Source: Clostridiales bacterium (lineage in GTDB: Bacteria; Bacillota; Clostridia; Lachnospirales; Lachnospiraceae). Taken from it: a stretch of DNA of 5,508 bases. Under the pieces are notes generated by a model. It was given only the letters and a program-made list of their open reading frames with translations. It searched no databases and was not told where the DNA came from. The translations under genes were made by a program, and so were the position numbers. This document shows, piece after piece, positions 1 to 5,471 of this stretch; within the stretch, counting starts at the first letter, position 1; every line of letters starts with the position of its first letter. The stretch is from positions 1 through 5,508 of the forward strand of contig JAJQBV010000106.1 in assembly GCA_021203115.1 (NCBI GenBank), given 5' to 3'.

Positions 1-362
1 ACATGGGAAGCGCTTTGAAGAAGATGCTCCACGCCCCGCACTACAGTATCCGCCACCTGATCCGGCTTTCGGATTTCCCCGTCGGAAAACATCTCGTTTG
101 CCGCCAGATTCGACACGCATTCCAGAAGAACGACTTGTCCGGATACAATCTTCGCCTGCTCCAAATGGCGTTGGCATTCTACGGTCTCAAAACCCATACC
201 GTCCCGGATTGCTCGATGGCGCCCGACCCGCCGCCGACTCTCCTCGTCATACACTTCCATTGTGGCGATGTAAAGCTTCGGCCCGGCATCCAGCTCCATA
301 CAGCGCCGCTGCGCATATTCTGATTTTCCGCTTCCGGATCCCCCGGTCACAAGAATCAACAT
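1..362 (-). CDS. cobU: Adenosylcobinamide kinase / adenosylcobinamide-phosphate guanylyltransferase, N-terminal part (cut by window edge)
   Basis: Reading the minus strand from the ATG at 362-360 gives 120 complete codons with no stop, running off the left edge; the family is usually about 170-190 residues, so roughly the last third is missing. The protein begins MLILVTGGSGSGKSEYA: a P-loop (GGSGSGKS, residues 7-14) directly at the N-terminus, as in CobU. It continues with YIATMEVYDEES (31-42), then RRRVGRHRAIR (43-53), where His49 fits the position of the guanylylated histidine of the family. LLECVSNLAANEMF (79-92) matches the second core motif. Family knowledge: CobU phosphorylates adenosylcobinamide and then transfers GMP to it, giving AdoCbi-GDP for CobS in cobalamin assembly or salvage; it is cytosolic. 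Its ATG lies 22 bases after thiN with its own ribosome binding site and no terminator between, so it is probably co-transcribed. Whether cobS or cobC follow cannot be seen. Confidence 0.9.
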   Translation of the reverse strand, partial: MLILVTGGSGSGKSEYAQRRCMELDAGPKLYIATMEVYDEESRRRVGRHRAIRDGMGFETVECQRHLEQAKIVSGQVVLLECVSNLAANEMFSDGEIRKPDQVADTVVRGVEHLLQSASH

Positions 363-368
363 ATTTTA

Positions 369-373
369 CTCCC
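369..373 (-). promoter_or_regulatory. Ribosome binding site of cobU
   Basis: On the minus strand GGGAG is followed by six bases (TAAAAT) and then ATG. This spacing supports the start at 362. It lies in the short thiN-cobU gap, so cobU is translated independently although probably carried on the same message. Confidence 0.7.
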
Positions 374-384
374 GCACTTCCGGC

Positions 385-1032
385 CTAGTCCCTTGACTCA
401 ATGACCAGCAGGATTCCGCTGCGCAGCTCTATCGTAGCTGCCTCCGCGCGAATCTCGTTGCTGACGCCTCTGGCCTTGCCCGAAAGAAGCGTAAAATCTT
501 CCACCTCATAGGCAAACCCTCTCAGGGTCAGACCATCCACCTGCGGCGTGAAGGGAATCAGCGACACATATTTACCGAACTGCTCCGCCCTGCGGATCGT
601 CATACCATCCTGCGTCATCTGGATCCGGTTGTGGGGATCAATGATCGCACAGGATACCCCGGCGTCCATAGCCATTTTCAACAGATGCAGGTTCCCGAGG
701 ACATGATCAAGACGGGTCCCTGTCCCGCCGAGGATCGTGATCGCGTCCGCACCCATCTCAATGGCCCGCATAATTGCAAGCTCCGTGTCCGTCTCATCCT
801 TCTCAGCCGGAAATGTCTCGAGCCGCTGAGGACATCGCTCCTGAAAATACTGCAGCACCTCCGGATTCACCGAGTCAAAATCTCCCAGAATCACATCCGG
901 CAGCACCCCCGCTGTCCGGCAAAAATCAAGGCCGGAATCCGCGGAGATGATCCGATCCCACTCATGATCATTGATCCATTTTTCTGCAAACGGGAGGTCG
1001 ATTTGACCCCCCGTAATAATCAAAGCATTCAT
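385..1032 (-). CDS. thiN: Thiamine pyrophosphokinase (thiamine diphosphokinase)
   Basis: This cytosolic enzyme transfers diphosphate from ATP to thiamine to make thiamine diphosphate. With the ATG at 1032 it has 215 residues, the normal family length. Motifs in order: ADSG (31-34), PDVILGDFDSV (45-55), DETDTELA (79-86) and GGTGTRLDH (102-110) form the N-terminal catalytic domain with its acidic metal and diphosphate-binding residues. The C-terminal beta-rich thiamine-binding part (about 140-215) holds GVSNE (189-193), a conserved signature. The open frame continues upstream to a GTG at 1050 that overlaps the rpe stop, but that GTG has a GGGAG only one base away. The ATG at 1032 has AGAGG seven bases upstream and starts directly with the beta strand MNALIITGG, so I prefer it. 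The place after rpe is the same as in Bacillus subtilis. The function is well supported by the motifs. Confidence 0.95.
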   Translation of the reverse strand: MNALIITGGQIDLPFAEKWINDHEWDRIISADSGLDFCRTAGVLPDVILGDFDSVNPEVLQYFQERCPQRLETFPAEKDETDTELAIMRAIEMGADAITILGGTGTRLDHVLGNLHLLKMAMDAGVSCAIIDPHNRIQMTQDGMTIRRAEQFGKYVSLIPFTPQVDGLTLRGFAYEVEDFTLLSGKARGVSNEIRAEAATIELRSGILLVIESRD

Positions 1033-1039
1033 AATCTTT

Positions 1040-1044
1040 CCTCT
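1040..1044 (-). promoter_or_regulatory. Ribosome binding site deciding the thiN start
   Basis: AGAGG on the minus strand lies seven bases before the ATG at 1032. It is placed just after the rpe stop (TGA at 1049-1047) and favours this ATG over the GTG at 1050, which would add six residues (start codon then IRGKI) and has poor spacing. Confidence 0.7.
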
Positions 1045-1046
1045 GA

Positions 1047-1700
1047 TCACTCTCCCATGATCTGTAAAAACTGATGAACATTCTCCTCGATGTCACCCTT
1101 GAAAACAGCGCTTCCGGCCACGATGATATTCGCGCCCGCCTGAAGGATATCCCTAAGATTCCCCAGTGTCACGCCGCCATCGACCTCGATATCCGTCTGG
1201 CAGCCCTTGTGCTCGACCATTTCCCTGAGATCACGAATCTTCTGCAATATATAGGGGATAAACGGCTGTCCGCCAAAACCGGGATTAACCCCCATCAGCA
1301 GCACCATATCCAGCTCCGGGAGAATGTACTCCAGCTCAGAAAGCGGCGTGGCGGGATTTAAAACCGCACCGGCCAGCAAGCCTTTATCCTTGATCTCATA
1401 GATCGTGCGGTCGAGGTGTCTGCACGCCTCCGCATGTACCGTAATCAGATCCGCGCCCGCGTCCGCAAAATCCTTCACATAGCGAATCGGGTTCTCGATC
1501 ATCAGATGAACGTCAAAGATCCGGTCCGTGCATCCCCGGATTGACTCGATCACGGGTACACCGTAAGAGATATTCGGCACGAACATCCCGTCCATAACAT
1601 CAATATGTACATACTGGGCACCCGCCCGGTCCAGAATCCGAATCTGTTCTCCGAGCTTTGAGAAATCCGCCGCTAAAATCGAAGGCGATAAACAATTCAT
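1047..1700 (-). CDS. rpe: Ribulose-phosphate 3-epimerase
   Basis: The enzyme interconverts D-ribulose 5-phosphate and D-xylulose 5-phosphate in the pentose phosphate pathway in the cytosol. At 217 residues it is full length and a complete TIM barrel. It opens with LSPSILAADFSKLGEQ (4-19), the classic N-terminus. HIDVMDGMFVPN (32-43) gives metal ligand His32 and catalytic Asp34. FDVHLMIENP (62-71) gives His65. MGVNPGFGGQPF (136-147) is the phosphate-gripping flexible loop. EVDGGV (172-177) gives the second catalytic acid Asp174, and GANIIVAGSAVF (189-200) closes the phosphate site. All metal and catalytic residues are present. The ATG at 1700 is preceded by AGGGGAG with six bases spacing, twelve bases after the rsgA stop. 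The rpe stop lies 14 bases before the thiN ATG. The product feeds transketolase, which needs the cofactor made by ThiN; this functional link is my inference. Confidence 0.97.
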   Translation of the reverse strand: MNCLSPSILAADFSKLGEQIRILDRAGAQYVHIDVMDGMFVPNISYGVPVIESIRGCTDRIFDVHLMIENPIRYVKDFADAGADLITVHAEACRHLDRTIYEIKDKGLLAGAVLNPATPLSELEYILPELDMVLLMGVNPGFGGQPFIPYILQKIRDLREMVEHKGCQTDIEVDGGVTLGNLRDILQAGANIIVAGSAVFKGDIEENVHQFLQIMGE

Positions 1701-1706
1701 CGTATT

Positions 1707-1713
1707 CTCCCCT
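1707..1713 (-). promoter_or_regulatory. Strong ribosome binding site of rpe
   Basis: AGGGGAG on the minus strand is six bases from the rpe ATG and overlaps the final base of the rsgA TGA stop. It is the most complete Shine-Dalgarno sequence of the operon, suggesting efficient rpe translation. Confidence 0.75.
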
Positions 1714-2585
1714 CAGTATTTCTTTTTGTCACTCATCTCCTGACAGATCCGGAGATAATTTTCATATCTGCTCTGACTGATCCTGCCGTCCTGCACGGCC
1801 GTTTTTACGGCACAGCCCGGCTCATTCCTGTGGCTGCAGCCCCGAAACCGGCAGTTGCCGCGAAACGGTGCAAACTCCGGAAAAAACAGATCCGACATGT
1901 CCGCCTCCACCGTCAGGGAGGTAAATCCGGGCGTGTCGAAAATAAAAGTATCCTCTTCGATTCTGATCAGCTCTGAATGTCGCGTCGTATGCCGCCCGCG
2001 CTGAACCTTTTGGCTGATCTCACCGGTCTCCATCTGTGCATAGGGTGCCAGCAGATTGATCAGCGTAGACTTGCCGACGCCGGACGGCCCGGCCACCGTG
2101 CTGACCTTTCCGCTGAGCTGTCTGCGGATCGGCTCAATCCCTTCATTGGTCAGTGCACTGAAAAAAAACAGCGGGTAACCGGTCGGCAGATACGCTTCCC
2201 GTATCCTGTCCATCTCCTCCGTGGAGGCAAGATCCATCTTGTTCATACAGATCACAGACAGGATCTGCTGCTGTTCCATCGTAACCAGGAAACGATCCAG
2301 AAGGTTCAGGTTCGGCTGCGGTGAAGTCAGGGCGAATATCACGACAGCCTGATCCACATTCGCCACTGCCGGGCGGATCAGTGCATTTTTCCGTGGAAGA
2401 ATGTCGACGATGTTGCCGGTTTTCTCCTCCTCACTGATCGGTTCCATGGCGACATAATCGCCGACCAGGGGCTTGATATTCTGCTTGCGGAAAATGCCCT
2501 TTGCCCTACATTCGTAGATACCGGATCCCGATACGGATACATAGTAAAATCCGGCTATCCCTTTTATAATCCTGCCCTTTTTCAT
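1713..2585 (-). CDS. rsgA: Ribosome small-subunit-dependent GTPase A
   Basis: RsgA is a GTPase that binds the 30S subunit and checks its late maturation; the Bacillus subtilis protein is called CpgA (YloQ). The 290 residues show the circularly permuted order of the family. An N-terminal OB fold (about 1-65, starting KGRIIKGIAGFYYV) comes first, then G4 NKMD (115-118) and the G5-like SAL (143-145). G1/P-loop GPSGVGKST (166-174), G2 region RGRHTT (196-201) and G3 DTPG (217-220) follow. The C-terminal zinc site is Cys245, Cys250, His252 and Cys258, followed by a helical tail. All key residues are intact. The ATG at 2585 lies three bases after the prkC stop; only a weak GAAGAG (2592-2597, six bases spacing) precedes it, so translation is probably coupled to prkC. 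In B. subtilis CpgA is a PrkC substrate, so the neighbour is meaningful. Confidence 0.97.
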   Translation of the reverse strand: MKKGRIIKGIAGFYYVSVSGSGIYECRAKGIFRKQNIKPLVGDYVAMEPISEEEKTGNIVDILPRKNALIRPAVANVDQAVVIFALTSPQPNLNLLDRFLVTMEQQQILSVICMNKMDLASTEEMDRIREAYLPTGYPLFFFSALTNEGIEPIRRQLSGKVSTVAGPSGVGKSTLINLLAPYAQMETGEISQKVQRGRHTTRHSELIRIEEDTFIFDTPGFTSLTVEADMSDLFFPEFAPFRGNCRFRGCSHRNEPGCAVKTAVQDGRISQSRYENYLRICQEMSDKKKY

Positions 2586-2588
2586 GAA

Positions 2589-4661
2589 CTACTCTTCGTG
2601 GAATGTAACGGTCTCCTCCTGCGGATTGGATGCGACCACATTTCCCGATTCGTCATAGTAATACCACACTATAACCAGCGTTCCCTGATTTGTTCCCGTA
2701 ATCCCGGTCACGGAAATCGTGTACGGGAATGTCGTGATATTTGTCCACGATCCGATCAGTTCATCGCTCTCTGCCTTGTAGAGCTCGATATTTGCATAGG
2801 CAACCGTCACATTGGTCGGCGCCTTAATCTCATTATTGGTATAATAAGTGGTTTCCTTCGCACCCAGACTGATCACCAGATCGACTGACGTGCCCATATC
2901 CACATACTGTCCATTGGATACGCTCTGGCTGATTACACATCCCTCTGCCACGGTATCACTGTAATCCTGTGTAACGGAGCCTACATTCAGGCTCGCATCA
3001 GCCAATGCGGTCCGTGCGTCTGCCTCTGACTGTCCTCTCACATCCGGCACCTTTGTCGTCTCACTTCCCTGACTGACATAAATCGTAACTGTGTCTCCTT
3101 CGACCGCGGTGCTGTCGGCCGACGGACTCTGACGGATAACTTTTCCGGCTTCAACAGAGCTGTCATACTCAAACTCACGCACAGCATTTAATCCTCTGTC
3201 CTGCAAAGCAGCCATGGCTGAATCTGAGGTATAACCAACCACATTCGGAACCGTGATTTCCGTAACTTCCTCGACTTCCTCCTCCGGCTCGGCAGCTACC
3301 GTAACATATATCGTCGTTCCTTCAGCCACCAGATCTCCCGCTTCCACATCCTGGAAGATAATCTGGCCGGGCTCATAGTCCTCCGACTCCTCCTCTCCGC
3401 TCTGTTCTACCAAAAGGCCAATCTCCTCCAGCTCTTCCGCTGCCTCAGTCAGCGTCATACCGGTGAGGGAGATCATCTCAACCTGTTCTGTCGTCTCGGT
3501 TATCTCAGTATCAGCGGATGATTTCCTGCTGAAATCGATCAATCCGAAGAAATTCCCTACAATATAGATTACGACAGCCGCAATAATAACAAGAACCACA
3601 ATCATCAGGACTTTGACGATTTTCTCCATCCGGGAATTTAAAAAACCGTCATCGTCATCCTCGTCTTCATCCTCGTCATCGTCATCCTCATAAATATAGC
3701 CGTATTTTCCGTGTTTATCCTCTTCCTCATCATCCTGAGAGATGGAAGTTCCGTCCTGAATCGCCCGTAACTCCTCCTCGCTGACGACACGGGTTTTCCC
3801 CGCAACGGGAGCATTCAGGTCGACGAAATCCTCGTTCGGAGTCAGGAGCGACTTCCGCAGATCCACCAGCAGATCCTCCATGGAGCCATAGCGCCGGCCC
3901 GCGCTTTTCTGAGTACATTTCAGGATAATCTTCTCCAGACTGATGGGGAGATCCGATGCATACTCGGAGGGCGGAATCATCTCATCCTGAAGGTGCTTGA
4001 TTGCGACAGCCACCGTGCTGTCCCCGTCAAACGGCACCCTGCCGGTCACCATCTCATACATGACGATGCCCAGTGAATAGATATCACTGGCGTTGCTGAC
4101 AAACCCGTTTCTCGTCTGCTCCGGCGAAGCGTAGTGGACGGATCCCATGACATCCGCGTGGATCGTGTTCTCAGAAACTGCACGCGCGATGCCGAAATCT
4201 GTTACCTTGACCTTTCCGTCTGTGGAAATCATAATATTCTGCGGCTTGATGTCCCGGTGAATGATATTTCTGGCGTGAGCCGCCTGAATGCCGCGGGCCA
4301 CCTGAATGGCGATGCTCAAAGTTTCCTTGTAATTGAGCTGTCCCTTTTTTTCAATATAAGTCTTCAGCGTGATTCCCTGCACATATTCCATAATAATGTA
4401 ATGCAGGTCACCCTGTGTCCCGACATCATAGACATTGACAATATTCGGATGCTCCAGTCCGGCCGCGGACTGTGCTTCCGCACGGAACTTTTCCACAAAA
4501 TTTCTGTCTGTGCCGAACTCCGCCTTTAACACCTTGATCGCAACGCATCTGCCGAGCGTGAGATCCTTGGCCTTATAGACATCCGACATCCCGCCGGCAC
4601 CGATCTTTTTCTCTATCTCATAGCGATCTGCAATTATCATTCCATTCTCTATCATCTGCAT
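2589..4661 (-). CDS. prkC: Membrane Ser/Thr protein kinase with three PASTA repeats (PrkC/Stk1 type)
   Basis: A 690-residue Hanks-type kinase that phosphorylates proteins in the cytosol while its outside part is expected to sense peptidoglycan or muropeptides. Kinase domain about 14-272: glycine loop GAGGMSDVY (21-29), Lys43 in VAIKVL, Glu62 in the C helix, HRDIKPQN (135-142; catalytic Asp137), DFG (155-157) and SPEQ (179-182). A juxtamembrane linker follows with an acidic run at 325-338, then one membrane segment (about 349-370). Outside are PASTA repeats at about 394-457, 468-531 and 536-600, the first the most divergent, and then a 90-residue tail (601-690) unlike PASTA. Residues 381-488 contain no Lys or Arg. 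The activation segment has few threonines (only Thr166 before SPEQ). The start abuts the prpC stop; GGAGAGG lies three bases before ATG1 and nine before the ATG of Met3, so a 688-residue form is equally possible. Confidence 0.97.
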   Translation of the reverse strand: MQMIENGMIIADRYEIEKKIGAGGMSDVYKAKDLTLGRCVAIKVLKAEFGTDRNFVEKFRAEAQSAAGLEHPNIVNVYDVGTQGDLHYIIMEYVQGITLKTYIEKKGQLNYKETLSIAIQVARGIQAAHARNIIHRDIKPQNIMISTDGKVKVTDFGIARAVSENTIHADVMGSVHYASPEQTRNGFVSNASDIYSLGIVMYEMVTGRVPFDGDSTVAVAIKHLQDEMIPPSEYASDLPISLEKIILKCTQKSAGRRYGSMEDLLVDLRKSLLTPNEDFVDLNAPVAGKTRVVSEEELRAIQDGTSISQDDEEEDKHGKYGYIYEDDDDEDEDEDDDDGFLNSRMEKIVKVLMIVVLVIIAAVVIYIVGNFFGLIDFSRKSSADTEITETTEQVEMISLTGMTLTEAAEELEEIGLLVEQSGEEESEDYEPGQIIFQDVEAGDLVAEGTTIYVTVAAEPEEEVEEVTEITVPNVVGYTSDSAMAALQDRGLNAVREFEYDSSVEAGKVIRQSPSADSTAVEGDTVTIYVSQGSETTKVPDVRGQSEADARTALADASLNVGSVTQDYSDTVAEGCVISQSVSNGQYVDMGTSVDLVISLGAKETTYYTNNEIKAPTNVTVAYANIELYKAESDELIGSWTNITTFPYTISVTGITGTNQGTLVIVWYYYDESGNVVASNPQEETVTFHEE
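2862..3482 (-). repeat. Region of prkC coding three PASTA repeats
   Basis: Three protein-level repeats of about 64 residues each: 3291-3482 (starts EMISLTGMTLTEA), 3069-3260 (starts TVPNVVGYTSDSA) and 2862-3056 (starts TKVPDVRGQSEADA). Each ends with a strand such as VTIYVSQG or VDLVISLG, typical of PASTA. The repeats are diverged at the DNA level, so this is an old domain array and not a recent tandem duplication. Repeats two and three have the usual VPxVxG opening; repeat one has lost it. Confidence 0.85.
3552..3617 (-). other. Single membrane-spanning segment of PrkC
   Basis: This part codes for PrkC residues 349-370, an uninterrupted hydrophobic run beginning VKVLMIVVLVII. Basic residues Arg344, Lys347 and Lys350 lie at the inner edge, which places the kinase domain inside and the PASTA part outside by the positive-inside rule. 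Confidence 0.9.
3648..3689 (-). repeat. Imperfect GAN trinucleotide tract coding an Asp/Glu run in PrkC
   Basis: Fourteen codons in a row, all GAT, GAC or GAG, code for PrkC residues 325-338, all Asp or Glu. On the plus strand it shows as a low-complexity mix of tcatcg, tcatcc and tcgtct. It lies ten residues before the basic inner edge of the membrane segment. Such tracts can change length by replication slippage in whole codons, keeping the frame. Confidence 0.85.
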
Positions 4662-5393
4662 TTACCTCTCCAATTCCGGATCTATTAAAATAACCGTGAT
4701 GTTATCCTTACCACCATTTTTATTTGCCTGATCAATCAAATATTCTGTCTTTGAGAGCATATCATCGGATCCGGCCAGTATCCTGAGGATCTCTTCGTCC
4801 TCAATCATATTCGTCAATCCGTCCGAGCACAGAAGAATCCATTCGCCCGGCTTTACCTCTGTCTCAAAGATGTCCGCCCTCACCGTGTTATCCGCGCCGA
4901 CAGCCCGGGTGATGATATTGCGGTCCGGATGACGCTTCGCCATCTGTGCATCCATTTCTCCCAGCCGCACCATTTCCTGGACGAGCGAGTGATCCTCCGT
5001 AATCTGGCGGATATCATCGCCGATCACATACAATCTGCTGTCACCCACATTCGCTGTCGTCAGGGTCTGTCCGTTCAGTACCGCTGCGACGACGGTCGTT
5101 CCCATTCCCATGGTTTCCGGATGTCCGTCGGCATACTTCCGGACCGCGTCGTTGGCACGGGTAATACTCTCACAGAGAATACGGTCGAACTCGCAAAGCT
5201 TTGTCGTTCTCGCCGTCTCCGCTATTGTTTTTACCGCACATCTCGATGCAAAATCTCCGGCGTTGTGTCCGCCCATCCCATCCGCGACAATGAAGAGATT
5301 GGGCAGGTTTCCCACCGGCTCTTCCGATGCAAAAAAATAATCCTGATTCATCTCTCTGCGGATACCGATGTCAGTCAGGGAACATGTTTTCAT
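4662..5393 (-). CDS. prpC: PP2C-family Ser/Thr protein phosphatase, partner of PrkC
   Basis: A soluble metal-dependent phosphatase that removes phosphate from PrkC and its targets. The 243 residues are the usual full length for bacterial single-domain PP2C. Motifs: TDIGIRREMNQD (7-18; Arg12 or Arg13 for phosphate, Asp18), VADGMGGHNAGD (36-47; Asp38 and Gly39 hold the two-metal centre), GMGTT (96-100), ANVGDSRLY (114-122), EDHSLVQEM (133-141), LLCSDGLTNM (187-196; Asp190) and GGKDNITVIL (227-236; Asp230). All expected metal ligands are present. The upstream ATG at 5393 has AGGA eight bases before it and follows a probable promoter, so this is the first gene of the operon as far as the window shows. 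Its stop TAA touches the prkC ATG, and the prkC ribosome binding site sits within its last codons, indicating coupled production of phosphatase and kinase. Confidence 0.97.
   Translation of the reverse strand: MKTCSLTDIGIRREMNQDYFFASEEPVGNLPNLFIVADGMGGHNAGDFASRCAVKTIAETARTTKLCEFDRILCESITRANDAVRKYADGHPETMGMGTTVVAAVLNGQTLTTANVGDSRLYVIGDDIRQITEDHSLVQEMVRLGEMDAQMAKRHPDRNIITRAVGADNTVRADIFETEVKPGEWILLCSDGLTNMIEDEEILRILAGSDDMLSKTEYLIDQANKNGGKDNITVILIDPELER
4665..4671 (-). promoter_or_regulatory. Ribosome binding site of prkC inside the prpC end
   Basis: GGAGAGG on the minus strand covers the last codons of prpC (Glu-Arg before TAA). The GGAG core is six bases from the first prkC ATG (4661) and the AGAGG core nine bases from the second ATG (4655), so sequence alone does not settle which of the two is used. 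Confidence 0.75.
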
Positions 5394-5401
5394 CTAAAAC
5401 A

Positions 5402-5405
5402 TCCT
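5402..5405 (-). promoter_or_regulatory. Ribosome binding site of prpC
   Basis: AGGA on the minus strand, eight bases before the ATG at 5393. It lies immediately downstream of the 3' arm of the leader hairpin (5406-5413), so folding of the leader could limit access to it. A second AGG (5407-5409) lies within the hairpin arm. Confidence 0.55.
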
Positions 5406-5451
5406 GCCTTTCCGCATGTCTCCCGCACCGCAGTCCGAATCATGGAAAAGC
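5406..5451 (-). promoter_or_regulatory. Possible hairpin in the prpC leader RNA
   Basis: On the minus strand GCTTTTCC (5451-5444) can pair along all eight bases with GGAAAGGC (5413-5406), with one G-U pair. A further AUG/CAU pairing (5443-5441 with 5418-5416) extends the stem inward after a two-base bulge, leaving a loop of 22 bases. There is no U-tract after it, so it is not an intrinsic terminator. It ends right at the prpC ribosome binding site, so a role in translation is possible but is only inference; the stem is also short for so large a loop. Confidence 0.35.
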
Positions 5452-5471
5452 ACGGAAAATATACTTTTGTC

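Noticed and set aside
3..388. Two plus-strand open frames of 106 and 96 codons (3-323 and 98-388)
   Set aside because: They lie opposite the clear CobU coding frame, have no family motifs and no ribosome binding site; they are antisense shadows.
363..400. Possible separate cobU promoter, with TTGAGT and TAAAAT before the cobU ATG
   Set aside because: The spacer would be 27 bases and TAAAAT would lie directly before the start codon, so it cannot be a normal promoter for this start.
1033..1050. GTG start for thiN at 1050 (221 residues)
   Set aside because: Its ribosome binding site spacing is about one base, whereas the ATG at 1032 has AGAGG at seven bases and gives the usual N-terminus.
631..1361. 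Plus-strand open frames of 147 and 95 codons
   Set aside because: They lie opposite thiN and rpe, both of which have full motifs; composition is typical of antisense frames.
2161..2168. Run of eight A (eight T on the coding strand) in rsgA, a possible slippage site
   Set aside because: It codes for Phe-Phe-Phe in frame and the gene is intact; a single homopolymer of this length in a housekeeping gene is weak evidence for phase variation.
385..2600. Search for intrinsic terminators between rsgA, rpe, thiN and cobU
   Set aside because: The gaps are 22 bases or less and contain no GC-rich hairpin followed by a T-run.
1977..2888. Plus-strand open frames at 1977-2324 and 2598-2888
   Set aside because: They are opposite rsgA and the 3' part of prkC, with no recognisable domain or start signal.
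3730..3918. 62-codon minus-strand frame inside prkC
   Set aside because: It is in another frame within the kinase linker region, has no domain and no independent start signal.
4134..5340. Plus-strand frames at 4134-4529 and 5110-5340
   Set aside because: They are antisense to the kinase domain of prkC and to prpC, whose motifs are unambiguous.
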